From positions 1 to 28,943 of the forward strand of contig JBGOUJ010000020.1 in the NCBI GenBank assembly GCA_041477005.1: 28,943 bases of DNA. The letters run 5' to 3'. The translations under genes and the position numbers were made by a program. Source of the stretch: JBGOUJ01 sp041477005 (GTDB lineage: Bacteria > Acidobacteriota > Terriglobia > Bryobacterales > JACQDG01). Shown here piece by piece: positions 18,435-25,962 of this stretch. Position 1 is the first letter of the stretch; every line of letters begins with the position of its first letter. The notes beneath the pieces are model-generated. The model was given only the letters and a program-made list of their open reading frames with translations. It was not told the DNA's origin and did no database searches.

Positions 18435-18816
18435 TCATCTGGGGATCGCCGTGCGGTCGCTCGACGCGGCGATCGAGTTCTACGAGCGCGCGCTCGGCAT
18501 GACCATCACCGGCCGCGAGGAGGTGCCGCACGAAAAGGTGCGCGTAGCCATGCTCCCCGCCGGAGAGAGCCGGATCGAGCTACTGGAAGCCACCGCGGAC
18601 GATTCCACCATCGCTCACTTCATAGCCCGGCGCGGCGAGGGCCTGCACCACGTCGCCCTGCGGGTGCCCGATCTCGCGGCGGCGGTGGAGCGGCTGCGGG
18701 CGGCGGGCGCGCGGCTCGCGAGCCAAACGATCCAGACCGGTGCGGGCGGCCATCGTTATATATTTGTGCATCCCAGCTCGGCGGGGGGCGTACTGCTAGA
18801 GTTGGTGGAAGGGTGA
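18415..18816 (+). CDS. mce: Methylmalonyl-CoA epimerase (VOC family)
   Basis: This 133-residue vicinal-oxygen-chelate protein interconverts (S)- and (R)-methylmalonyl-CoA for the mutase. Two beta-alpha-beta-beta-beta modules are seen: VRVDHLGIAVRSLDAAIEFY with a metal-ligand His8, and GEGLHHVALRVPDLAAAVER with His78/His79. The metal-binding Glu near the end of each module is in ESRIELLE and GVLLELVEG (Glu129); the region HRYIFVHPSSAGG precedes the latter. The start is the ATG at 18415, inside the 3' end of meaB, with GAGGAGGT about 11 nt upstream; the frame stays open further upstream, but that part is only the shadow of meaB. Gene order dehydrogenase-meaB-epimerase supports this family choice over glyoxalase I. 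Confidence 0.9.
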   Translation: MSEVRVDHLGIAVRSLDAAIEFYERALGMTITGREEVPHEKVRVAMLPAGESRIELLEATADDSTIAHFIARRGEGLHHVALRVPDLAAAVERLRAAGARLASQTIQTGAGGHRYIFVHPSSAGGVLLELVEG

Positions 18817-18847
18817 CCGCTCCCTCGCGGGCGTGAAGAAATGCCGA

Positions 18848-18920
18848 TTTCACGCAAGGACGCCACGGGCCAAGAAAAGCTTTTTGGTTTGCTTTGCGTT
18901 CTTTACGTCTTTGCGCGAAA
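18848..18920. repeat. Long imperfect inverted repeat built on CTTTGCG-like units
   Basis: The left arm TTTCACGCAAGGACG (18848-18862) pairs at 13 of 15 positions with the right arm CGTCTTTGCGCGAAA (18906-18920). A nested near-palindrome, CCAAGAAAAGCTTTTTGG, lies between them. The right part also reads as three direct units (CTTTGCGTT, CTTTACGT, CTTTGCG). It could act as a terminator for the meaB-epimerase transcript or as a mobile-type hairpin repeat. Confidence 0.6.
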
Positions 18921-19038
18921 CTTTCGGTCGGTTCGATTCTTTCACAGCTTCTTGCACTCACGGTTGCGGCTCGGTTCGCCGGCCCCGCGACTGAGAAGCT
19001 GCGGGGAATCGACTGCGGCCGGGAATGCACGTGAGCAC

Positions 19039-19086
19039 GCGAATGAGGCCATTGTTTTCATTCGCGTTCATTCGCGTTCATTCGCG
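19039..19086. repeat. Tandem 10-mer TTCATTCGCG x3 with an inverted copy
   Basis: Three perfect consecutive copies of TTCATTCGCG occupy 19057-19066, 19067-19076 and 19077-19086. An inverted copy, CGCGAATGA, lies at 19039-19047, so a hairpin can form with any of the direct copies. The period equals one helical turn. The array ends 72 nt before the mtnP start codon. Confidence 0.85.
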
Positions 19087-19158
19087 GCCATCCTGTTTCT
19101 TCAAACCTTCCGAGCCGTGACCGTGCGGAGCGGTTTGCATGGTTTCCCAGGAGACTCG

Positions 19159-20016
19159 ATGACGGAGCGAATCGGAGTGATCGGCGGCAGCGGGCTGTAT
19201 TCCATGGAGGGCTTTGCCGGGGAGAAGGAAGAATCCCTGGAGACACCCTGGGGCAAGCCGTCGGATAACTACATCCTCGGCCAGCTCAACGGCCGCCCGG
19301 TGGCGTTTCTCTCGCGCCACGGCCGGGGCCACCGCTTCTCACCCTCCGAGATCAACTACCGGGCCAACATCTATGGCATGAAGAAGCTCGGCGTCGAGCG
19401 CATCCTCTCTCTCAGCGCCGTGGGGTCTCTGAAAGGGGAGCTGCACCCGCGCGATTTCTTCCTTCCCGACCAGTTCTTCGACCGGACCAAGGACCGCCCG
19501 TCCACCTTCTTCGGCGAGGGCCTGGTGGCTCACATCAGCTTCGCCGACCCGATTTGCCCGCAATTAGCCGAGCTGGCCGAGGGCGCCTGCCGGGAAACCG
19601 GGGTTACAGTACGCCGCGGCGGTACTTATATCTGCATGGAAGGCCCGGCCTTTTCGACCAAGGCCGAATCGAACGTCTATCGCTCCTGGGGCATGGACGT
19701 GATTGGCATGACCAACCTCACCGAAGCCAAGCTCGCCCGCGAAGCCGAGATCTGCTACGTCACCATCGCCATGGTCACCGATTACGACTGCTGGCACCCG
19801 GAGCACGCGGCCGTGACGGTCCAGGACATTCTCGGCCACCTGGCGGCCAACGCCACCAACGCCCAGCGAGTGGTCGCCGAGGCCGTCACCCGCATGCCGG
19901 CTGGGCGGACCTGCCGCTGCGGCTCGGCTCTTTCCCACGCCCTCCTCACCGACCGCAAAGCCATCCCCGAGGCCACCCGCCGGAAGCTGGACCTACTCGT
20001 AGGGAAGTATTTCTAG
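19159..20016 (+). CDS. mtnP: S-methyl-5'-thioadenosine phosphorylase
   Basis: The 285-residue cytosolic enzyme splits methylthioadenosine with phosphate into adenine and methylthioribose-1-phosphate, the first step of methionine salvage. Visible motifs: RIGVIGGSGLYSM at the N-terminus with the phosphate-binding GGSGLY, SRHGRGHRFSPSEINYRANI (RHGxxHxxxPxxxNYRANI type), then YICMEGPAFSTKAES, the purine-site MDVIGMTNLTEAKLAREAEI and VTDYDCWH. Length matches the family. ATG 19159 follows AGGAG by 5-6 nt; the frame continues upstream through the repeat region but has no homology there. It stands alone between repeats and a terminator-like element; no other methionine-salvage gene is in the window. 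A role on methylthioinosine is an alternative in some relatives, but ATG-proximal and C-terminal motifs fit the adenosine enzyme. Confidence 0.93.
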   Translation: MTERIGVIGGSGLYSMEGFAGEKEESLETPWGKPSDNYILGQLNGRPVAFLSRHGRGHRFSPSEINYRANIYGMKKLGVERILSLSAVGSLKGELHPRDFFLPDQFFDRTKDRPSTFFGEGLVAHISFADPICPQLAELAEGACRETGVTVRRGGTYICMEGPAFSTKAESNVYRSWGMDVIGMTNLTEAKLAREAEICYVTIAMVTDYDCWHPEHAAVTVQDILGHLAANATNAQRVVAEAVTRMPAGRTCRCGSALSHALLTDRKAIPEATRRKLDLLVGKYF

Positions 20017-20021
20017 GGGAT

Positions 20022-20048
20022 AAGCCCCAGCCCTACCCGGCTTTTTTT
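20022..20048 (+). terminator. Probable intrinsic terminator of mtnP
   Basis: Six nucleotides after the mtnP stop, AAGCC (20022-20026) can pair with GGCTT (20039-20043), followed by an uninterrupted run of T to 20048. A competing GGGG/CCCC hairpin (20016-20028) overlaps the left arm. A second T-rich tract follows around 20057-20062. The stem is short, so strength is uncertain. Confidence 0.45.
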
Positions 20049-20081
20049 ACTTCTGCTTTTTTGCTTCTTAGGTGCTTGTAA

Positions 20082-20432
20082 ACCGCGTCCTACTTCGACC
20101 CGCTGGCCTTCGCGGCGGTCACCCAGCCCCGCTTCGGCACTGCCGGCTTCCGGTCCTTGCGCGGCCCCGGCCTGGTTGACTGGGACTTCGGCGTCCACCG
20201 CCAGTTCCAGCTCACCGAGCGCTTCCAGTTGCAGTTCCGGATGGAGGCTTTCAACTTCAGCAACACGCCGCACTTCGCGAACCCGAGCGCGAACGTGTCG
20301 AACATGGTGCTGAACGGGGACGGGACGATCAACAACCTGGGCGGCTTCTCCGCCATCACCGGCGTCACCAACCTCGCCCGGGACGGCATCGACGAACGGC
20401 AGTTCCGCTTCGGGCTGAAGCTTAAGTTCTAA
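20082..20432 (+). pseudogene. 3' remnant of a TonB-dependent (Oar-like) receptor
   Basis: Directly after an in-frame TAA (20079-20081) the sequence reads TASYFDPLAFAAVTQPRFGT, then GFRSLRGPGLVDWDFGVHRQ, FQLTERFQLQFRMEAFNFSN and ends in RQFRFGLKLKF with a TAA at 20430-20432. This is the last about 116 residues of the large acidobacterial carboxypeptidase-regulatory/TonB-dependent receptors, including the terminal beta-strand with aromatic last residue needed for outer-membrane insertion. Whole receptors have around 1000-1200 residues, so roughly nine tenths are missing, and there is no start codon or ribosome site at the break. A TTG at 20157 would give an internal start but makes no biological sense. 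It is a deletion or rearrangement relic. Confidence 0.82.
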
Positions 20433-20453
20433 GTGAGGAGAGCTGCCTGTTCG

Positions 20454-22310
20454 TCACTGCCTTTGATAGAACTTACCCCCGACGGTCCGCATGAATTTGC
20501 CCCACAGCGCCTGGCTGAGCGTGGGCAGATCCGACATCCTCTCGGGCATGACCTGCACGTGCAGGCCGGCCATCTCGTCGGTGGTGTCGGGACCCCAGAC
20601 GACGCGCTTGGGAGGGCGATTGGGATTGCGCGGATTCCCCTCTGAATTGTCGTAGGTGAACTCCATCTCGAGGCGCGTGCCTTCGGGGAGGCGGAGGGGC
20701 GCCTCGTAACGAAACTCCTCCTGCCAGTTAAAATCCCAGTCCCGGATCCAGATCAGCCACTGCTTCTTGCCGTTGGGCGGCACGGCCCAACCTTTCATTT
20801 CTTTGCAGAGGTAATGCGCGTGGGGAATGATGCCGATGGCTTCCACATCGATCGGCAGGGTAAAGTGATCGGTCACCTTGTAAGACGTATCGCCGGCCGG
20901 AATATCGATGCGGTTCGAGCCGAGGGCCACGTCGGCAACCTTCTTTTCCGGCGGCTTGTCGGTGAAGTAGAGGCCCAGGCTCGACTGATCCTGCTCGGGC
21001 TTCCCGGTGGGGTGGAAGTGAATCTGCAGCACCAGATCGCCGCCTTTCCTCAGAACCGCGGGCGCTCCCTCCGGCAGGCGGATGGGACCGTTGCCGGGCG
21101 ACCAGCCGCCGAGCGAATTGGTGGGTAGAAAGCCCGGCACGCCGAAGCACGGATAGCTCCTCTGGGTCTCGCCGGCGGCCCGGCGGCGGGCGGCGCCGGA
21201 AGCGTCGACGAAAAACAGGGCATGGTGCACCAGCTTGCGATTTCCCGGCTCGAACTCGACCGCCCTGACGTACTTGTCCTCTGCGACGCCGAGCGGGATG
21301 ACGAAGCACTGGTAGACGTCAGGGCCGTCGGCAGCTACTGAAAATAGCGCCGGCATTTTCGCGACCAGGTCCGGCCGGCCCAGCTCCCAGCCTTCGGGAA
21401 ACTTCGGCGCCACGGGAAGCAGAGCGGGGTCGCCTTCGGGGGCGCCGGCATCGGCCCACTCGCGTATCGCCGCGATCTCCGCCACCGCCAGCCGCCGCTC
21501 ACCTTCGAAGCGGCCGTAGCCCGGCTCGGGCTTCCACGGCGGCATGTAGCGGCTCGCTGTGACCTTGGCGATCAGCGATGCCCGCTTGGCCGCGTCCCGA
21601 TAGCTCAGCAGAGGAAACGGCGCCGCGCCGCCATCGTGATGGCACGAAGCGCAGCGCTTGTATAAGAGCGGCGCTATGTCGCGGGTGAAGGTGACCTTGT
21701 CGTTTTGCGGCTGCCGGGCGAACGGAATGGCGCAACCGATCGCCTTGGTGATCGGTTGCGCCACGGGTTTGCCGTCCAGAATCTCGCTGAGCGCGAGGCG
21801 CAGATCTTGCCGCGCCGGCCGCTGGCGGTTCTTGCCAAAATCCGCTACGCGATCGTCGATGCGGCCCCGATACAACAGCTTGCCGGCCGGCGAAACCACC
21901 GCGACTTCGGGCGTGGCAGCGGCCCCGGTTTGGCGAGCCAGCGTCTGGGTGGCGTCGACCAGGACGGGAAACGGATAGTGGAAATCGCGCGCGTGCTTTT
22001 GGACGTCGCCGGCGCCGACCGAGGGATCGGAGTGAACGGCATAAAAGACCACGCCACGAGCGGAGTACTCGGAAAACAGGCGGCTCAACTCGGGCGCGTA
22101 GCGATTGGAGAGAGGGCAATCCGTACCCAGGAACAGGAAGACTACGGCCTTGCTGCCCCGCGTTTCGGCCAGTGTGTGGCGAAGGCCCGCAGCGTCCGGC
22201 AGGTCGAAAGAAGAGATCGTCGTCGCCGAGGCGGGTCGTCCCGGCAGCAACAGGGCTGGCAAAAGCAGGCCCAACGCAATGACCCGCACTGCGATCCGGT
22301 GTCGCCGCAT
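20454..22310 (-). CDS. Exported fusion of redoxin, cytochrome c and PHM-like copper monooxygenase domains
   Basis: The 618-residue protein has a signal peptide (ending GRPASA, residue 29). Residues 33-185 are a thioredoxin-fold redoxin (VVFLFLGTDCPLSNRYAPEL) in which the resolving Cys is replaced: only Cys65 remains. Residues 205-295 carry one heme c site, CASCHH (220-225), in a cytochrome-like module (FTRDIAPLLYKRCASCHHDG, with MPPWKPEPGYG further on). Residues 330-590 match the two-copper core of ascorbate-dependent type II monooxygenases: His362-His363 in VHHALFF, HFH (431-433), PHAH (His497, His499) and DEM (Met580), that is, all expected ligands. A periplasmic oxidative role on an unknown substrate is likely. 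ATG 22310 is chosen; GTG 22325 overlaps the stop of the upstream gene and would add five residues. It is coupled to the secreted protein gene upstream. Confidence 0.88.
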   Translation of the reverse strand: MRRHRIAVRVIALGLLLPALLLPGRPASATTISSFDLPDAAGLRHTLAETRGSKAVVFLFLGTDCPLSNRYAPELSRLFSEYSARGVVFYAVHSDPSVGAGDVQKHARDFHYPFPVLVDATQTLARQTGAAATPEVAVVSPAGKLLYRGRIDDRVADFGKNRQRPARQDLRLALSEILDGKPVAQPITKAIGCAIPFARQPQNDKVTFTRDIAPLLYKRCASCHHDGGAAPFPLLSYRDAAKRASLIAKVTASRYMPPWKPEPGYGRFEGERRLAVAEIAAIREWADAGAPEGDPALLPVAPKFPEGWELGRPDLVAKMPALFSVAADGPDVYQCFVIPLGVAEDKYVRAVEFEPGNRKLVHHALFFVDASGAARRRAAGETQRSYPCFGVPGFLPTNSLGGWSPGNGPIRLPEGAPAVLRKGGDLVLQIHFHPTGKPEQDQSSLGLYFTDKPPEKKVADVALGSNRIDIPAGDTSYKVTDHFTLPIDVEAIGIIPHAHYLCKEMKGWAVPPNGKKQWLIWIRDWDFNWQEEFRYEAPLRLPEGTRLEMEFTYDNSEGNPRNPNRPPKRVVWGPDTTDEMAGLHVQVMPERMSDLPTLSQALWGKFMRTVGGKFYQRQ

Positions 22311-22321
22311 GGCCACTCGCT

Positions 22322-23566
22322 TCACTTCGGACGCTCGAAGATGATCTCTGACTCGCTGGCGTACTTGTGGCAGTTGCGGAAGCCAATTCCATTGAGATTG
22401 CAGCTCGCGGCGCCGCGCTGGCAGCCCACCGTCTCGGCGTGGACGGGCAACAGGAATTGAGCTGTGCCGATCTGCACGTACTGGTAATCAACAGCGGACT
22501 CGATGCGTTCGACCGGGAAGCCGGCCGGGATCTCGCGGGCTTTCATCTCGGCGCGCAGGACGCGCGCGGTTTCTTTGTCAATCCAAAGCGCGCCTTTGTA
22601 AGCGGGCGTGATCGATTTCGAGCCGACCTGGATGCGCCAGTGGGAGTGCTCCCCTTCGACCTCGAAGTCATAGATCGCAGCCGCCCGGCCGGCGATGGTG
22701 GATTCGCCGCGGAGCCGGAAGCGCGCGGCGGTCGAGGGGGAGAACAGATCGCGCAGCAGGGTGCCGAATTCGCCGGTGGACCAGGCGCCGCCCAGCTCCT
22801 GCATTCCTTGCTTCACCGGGTTGCCGTCGACGGCCAGGTTGCGATAGCTCTCGCGGCCGCTCTCGTAGACCACTTCGGCGGAAACCACGTCCAGCGGCTT
22901 CCAGCCGATGCGGGAGGAATCATCGGTGACAAAGCGGGACACGGACTCCTGGCAGATGTAGTTGGGAAGGGTCTGGGAGAAGGATTCGGCCGCGGTCCGC
23001 GCCTGCCGGATCATCGGATCGTCCGGTGGCGGGGGCTCGACTCGCTCGGTCGAGGGCGCCTTGGCCGGAGCCCCCGCGGGATCGCTCTGGGGCGCCGCCG
23101 GCTCGGGCGCGGCGCGCTGTTTCAGCACGCGGTGGTCGCTCCCTTCGGCCGGCGGCGGGGAGGGCTTCTCCGGCTGCGATTCCTCCAGGTAAACGTTGAC
23201 CGCCGAGAGAACCCCGTCAAACTCGCGCGTCGCCTCGACCGTGACGCGGTCGCCCGATTTGAAGACCGAGGCCTTGATCTCATCGGACTCCTTAAAAAAC
23301 CGCGTCTTCCGAGTGCACCGGAAGTCGATCACTTGCTGGCTGTCGGCGATCTCCACCGAGACGGTTTTGTCGCTGAGCCTTTGAAGAGTTCCGGTGAAAC
23401 GGCCGGCCGGATTGGTGACTTCGCTGGGGCCGGTGGTGGTCTGCCTGCCGCGGCCTTGAACCCGACCGCGGCGGCCGGGCCCCATGATCTGCGCGGCCAG
23501 GGGCGCCGCGAGGGCGAACGTGAGCAACCATACCAACCACCGAGATCGAATCCAGCGACGCCTCAT
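22322..23566 (-). CDS. Secreted protein of an acidobacterial family of unknown function
   Basis: The 414-residue product has a signal peptide (WLVWLLTFALAAPLAAQ). Residues 50-135 form a small beta-rich domain (GRFTGTLQRLSDKTVSVEIA, then VFKSGDRVTVEATREFDGVL) like the OB-type DUF5666 domain. A Pro/Ala/Glu-rich linker (135-190) follows. The C-terminal part contains LPNYICQESVSRF, WSTGEFGTLLRDLFSP, WRIQVGSKSITPAYKGALWI and an end HKYASESEIIFERPK; this pattern recurs in secreted acidobacterial proteins that I know only as uncharacterised. Four Cys in the C-terminal 60 residues may form disulfides. Its TGA overlaps a possible GTG start of the redox/copper-monooxygenase gene, so the two are probably one operon. 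The promoter should lie in the 78-bp gap to the divergent gene at 23645. Confidence 0.82.
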   Translation of the reverse strand: MRRRWIRSRWLVWLLTFALAAPLAAQIMGPGRRGRVQGRGRQTTTGPSEVTNPAGRFTGTLQRLSDKTVSVEIADSQQVIDFRCTRKTRFFKESDEIKASVFKSGDRVTVEATREFDGVLSAVNVYLEESQPEKPSPPPAEGSDHRVLKQRAAPEPAAPQSDPAGAPAKAPSTERVEPPPPDDPMIRQARTAAESFSQTLPNYICQESVSRFVTDDSSRIGWKPLDVVSAEVVYESGRESYRNLAVDGNPVKQGMQELGGAWSTGEFGTLLRDLFSPSTAARFRLRGESTIAGRAAAIYDFEVEGEHSHWRIQVGSKSITPAYKGALWIDKETARVLRAEMKAREIPAGFPVERIESAVDYQYVQIGTAQFLLPVHAETVGCQRGAASCNLNGIGFRNCHKYASESEIIFERPK

Positions 23567-23644
23567 CTTGCGATCGTGTAACCCTGCTAACCCCAGTATG
23601 CCTCAAACCACTCGGCAGATGTATACTGGCGGTCAGGTGCTGCC

Positions 23645-24007
23645 GTGAGGCTCGGCGTCTTTCTTCTCGCGGGAGTCCTCGGCGCCGCGATACACGTCTG
23701 GGCCGCGGACATACTCCTTTCCGGCCGCGTGGTGGATGAAAACGACGCGGCCGTTGCCGGAGCTCGCGTCCGATTACGGCCGGACGGCCAGCCGGAATCC
23801 CCCGCCCCCCTCGAAGTATTTGCGGATCCGACCGGCGGTTTCACTGTCCACGTTCCGATGGCGGCGACCTACCTGGTCAGCGCCGAGCACGAAGGCTTCT
23901 TTCCGCTCAAGGATCATTCCGTCCAGGTCGGCGAAGGCCCGCGCGAGATCCATTTGGTCTTGAACCGGGCTGATGGTCCTGCGTCCGTCTTTTATTTCAG
24001 GCCGTAG
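23645..24007 (+). pseudogene. 5' stub of a carboxypeptidase-regulatory TonB-dependent receptor, truncated by a foreign 3' end
   Basis: From a GTG with AGGTG 5 nt upstream the frame reads a signal peptide (MRLGVFLLAGVLGAAIHVWA) and one beta-sandwich carboxypeptidase-regulatory domain: LLSGRVVDENDAAVAGARVR, FADPTGGFTVHVP and PREIHLVLN. In acidobacterial receptors this leads to a plug domain and a beta-barrel of about 900 residues. Here it is cut after HLVLN; the last codons (about FYFRP) are antisense to the 3' end of the neighbouring beta-propeller gene, with which it overlaps by 16 nt. The protein is therefore a 120-residue chimeric stub. It may still be exported, but it cannot act as a receptor. 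A TATACT at 23622-23627 could be its -10 box, although no good -35 was found. Confidence 0.75.
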
Positions 24008-25827
24008 ATCGCCAGCGCAGGGCGATTCCCTCCCGCCTTCGGCTGATGGACGTTGTTCCCCAGGACATCCTCCTCCTGAAACGTGGCCACGTAGACCTTG
24101 CCATTGGCTACGGTTGGCGGGCAGAACTTGGCGAACATGCCGAGGCCGTCGGCGGGATTCGCCTCACTGTCCCAAAGCTCGGGCATCGAGACGTTTGAGG
24201 CGTTATAGGCGCGGAGAATGCCACGGACGACCCGAAGATTGCCATCCTCGGCGAGGGGCATGGTGACCCAAACGATCCCGGTCCCATCCTTGTCCTGGTC
24301 CGACGACAGCGAGAGGATGCCGCCCGGCATCCAGACCGGCTCCCGCTTGCTGTCGTTGAACTTGCCACCGGGGAAATTCGGGTAGGGCGCGGACTCCCGG
24401 CTCATCGCGAAGGGCAGGTCGGACTCGAACTTCCACCCGGCGCCGCCCGGTCCGGTGTCCGGGATCACCTTGTACTGCTTCAAATGATCTTCCTCACCAC
24501 AGACGTAGACGAACGTGTGCCCCAAACGCCCCCAGACGACCGGAGATCCGTGGATGTTCCAGTAGACGTGGTCCGGCTGGTCGGGCTTAAGGGGAGGGTG
24601 GGTCACCTGGAACGAGTGGAGTGAGCGCTTGACGCCCCGGCCCATGTCGTTCCGATCGATAAGGTACATCCGCCCTTCCTTCCCCCCCGCCACCAGCAAA
24701 TGGCTGTCCGGGAGCAACACCGCACCCGCGGAGCCCAGGTCGACGTCGAATTTATTCAGCAAATCCCGATTCTGGGGCGCATACCAGTCCTGGACCTGGA
24801 TCTTTCCGCCCACGAGCTTCACCTTGACGACGCTGTCACCGAAGTCCGTGGTTCCGTTGTTGCTACCGTTGCCGACCGCGAAAAAGATGTTCCCGGCGTC
24901 GTCGACGGCCGGCCCCTGCCCCGACATCCAGATCCCTCCCTCCCCGTCGGTCGGCCCCGTCGCGTTGGGGGTGGTGCCGAACACGTCGAGCTTCTGCGGG
25001 GTCTTGGGGTTCGTCACGTCGTAGGCGAAGAGCCAGCCGTGGAAGTCCTTCAGGTCGCAGTGACCGCCGAAGGCAACGTAGAGCGTGTTGTCGCTCAGCA
25101 GGAGGCCGGGGCGGTTCAAATGGATCTTGGCCTCGAAACGGATCTTTGTATCGCCGGCCGGGCCGATCGCCCCCTTGCCTTTCCCCTTGACCTCGCCTTC
25201 GATGAGGGTAGGAGCGCCCAGCGGCTTGCCGTCGGCAAGGTTCAGCGCGAAGAGGTTATAGGAGTAGTTGTTCCCGGGTGTCTGGAGCGACTTGGCGACG
25301 ACGAAGATTACCCCCTCCTTAGGCGGGCTGTTCTTCGTGAGCGCGACGACCGGGGTGCTGGTGATCCCGATCTCGGTCGTCATGTCGACGCACTTGCCGG
25401 GCGACCCTGCGATGGCCTGGCTGAGCACGTCGCTGGGCACGGACGGTCCCAGCACGTCGGGCCCGGTGTGCCAGAGCTGCGCGACCGTGGAGCCCTGGTT
25501 CGTGTCGTCGGCGTCAAAGGCATAAACGCTGTTGCTCTCGGTCGCAACGATGACGACGTTGGAGGGCGCCGTACGGTTGGCGATTTTGGCCTGCGAAACG
25601 ACTAACGGTTGTGCGTAGACGTTTCCGTCCACGAGGCGGAAACAACGTTTGCCGAATTGATCCTTGTTGACGTTGGTCGTGTTCAGCGTCGTCTCTTGCC
25701 GGTTCGCACCGGAGCGGGTGTTGCCGTTGTGCTGCGTCAGGACGTCGACCTGGGCCCTCGCCCCCGGGGCAAGCAGGGCGGCCAGTCCCAACATCAGCGG
25801 CTGAGATAAGCGGCTTCCGATTCGCAT
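23992..25827 (-). CDS. Secreted beta-propeller protein (PQQ/YVTN-like repeats)
   Basis: The 611-residue product has a signal peptide, MRIGSRLSQPLMLGLAALLA followed by PGARA. The rest is a repeat-rich beta-propeller: WD/PQQ-like blades such as VVIVATESNSVYAFDADD, FALNLADGKPLGA, LYVAFGGHCDL, WLFAYDVTNPKTPQ and GKEGRMYLIDRNDMG. The VDVLTQHNGNTRSGANRQET start is typical of secreted propellers that I associate with the PQQ-binding-like superfamily. No catalytic Asp/Cys pair of true quinoprotein dehydrogenases and no heme c site were recognised, so a binding or scaffold role is as likely as enzymatic activity. AAGGAG lies 9 nt before ATG 25827. It follows the family 31 glycosidase on the same strand across a palindrome. 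Confidence 0.8.
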   Translation of the reverse strand: MRIGSRLSQPLMLGLAALLAPGARAQVDVLTQHNGNTRSGANRQETTLNTTNVNKDQFGKRCFRLVDGNVYAQPLVVSQAKIANRTAPSNVVIVATESNSVYAFDADDTNQGSTVAQLWHTGPDVLGPSVPSDVLSQAIAGSPGKCVDMTTEIGITSTPVVALTKNSPPKEGVIFVVAKSLQTPGNNYSYNLFALNLADGKPLGAPTLIEGEVKGKGKGAIGPAGDTKIRFEAKIHLNRPGLLLSDNTLYVAFGGHCDLKDFHGWLFAYDVTNPKTPQKLDVFGTTPNATGPTDGEGGIWMSGQGPAVDDAGNIFFAVGNGSNNGTTDFGDSVVKVKLVGGKIQVQDWYAPQNRDLLNKFDVDLGSAGAVLLPDSHLLVAGGKEGRMYLIDRNDMGRGVKRSLHSFQVTHPPLKPDQPDHVYWNIHGSPVVWGRLGHTFVYVCGEEDHLKQYKVIPDTGPGGAGWKFESDLPFAMSRESAPYPNFPGGKFNDSKREPVWMPGGILSLSSDQDKDGTGIVWVTMPLAEDGNLRVVRGILRAYNASNVSMPELWDSEANPADGLGMFAKFCPPTVANGKVYVATFQEEDVLGNNVHQPKAGGNRPALAIYGLK

Positions 25828-25925
25828 ACCTGGAGCTCCTTTCACGGATTCGCTGAGACGGTGAGGCAACGCCGTGGGGCCTCCGCCCCCATGACGCGGG
25901 ACCCCGGTCCGGGACGGGGGCCGGG

Positions 25926-25962
25926 GGCAGGCCGGTGGTCGGCGCCGACTACCGGGCCTGTC
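25926..25962. repeat. Strong palindrome between the glycosidase and the beta-propeller gene
   Basis: A 37-nt inverted repeat is centred on 25943/25944, with the perfect core GTCGGCGCCGAC. Outer arms continue with two G-U pairs and one bulged G, for about 18 base pairs. It begins at the stop codon of the glycosidase gene. No T run follows on the minus strand, so it is either a rho-independent-like or an RNA-stabilising structure, or a protein-binding site. The gap further toward the propeller gene (25870-25925) is also very GC-rich. Confidence 0.7.

Larger units (their letters stand above)
18817..19158. other. Gene-less, repeat-rich intergenic stretch
   Basis: These 342 nt between the epimerase stop and the mtnP start hold no credible gene on either strand; open frames across them have no recognisable protein character. 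The content is a long imperfect inverted repeat (18848-18920), a short inverted repeat CCCCGC/GCGGGG with a 12-nt loop near 18985-19010, a 10-mer tandem repeat with an inverted copy (19039-19086), and a ribosome site AGGAG at 19149-19153. I searched for a SAM-riboswitch-like core in front of the methylthioadenosine phosphorylase gene and saw none. Confidence 0.7.

Noticed and set aside
18841..19158. Upstream extension of mtnP to an ATG at 18841
   Set aside because: It would translate the repeat arrays and lacks a ribosome site, while ATG 19159 has AGGAG and matches the family N-terminus.
20082..24007. Idea that the receptor 3' end (20082) and 5' stub (23645) are halves of one interrupted gene
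   Set aside because: Both are on the plus strand, but the C-terminal piece lies upstream of the N-terminal one, so a simple insertion cannot explain them; they are more likely from two receptors or a complex rearrangement.
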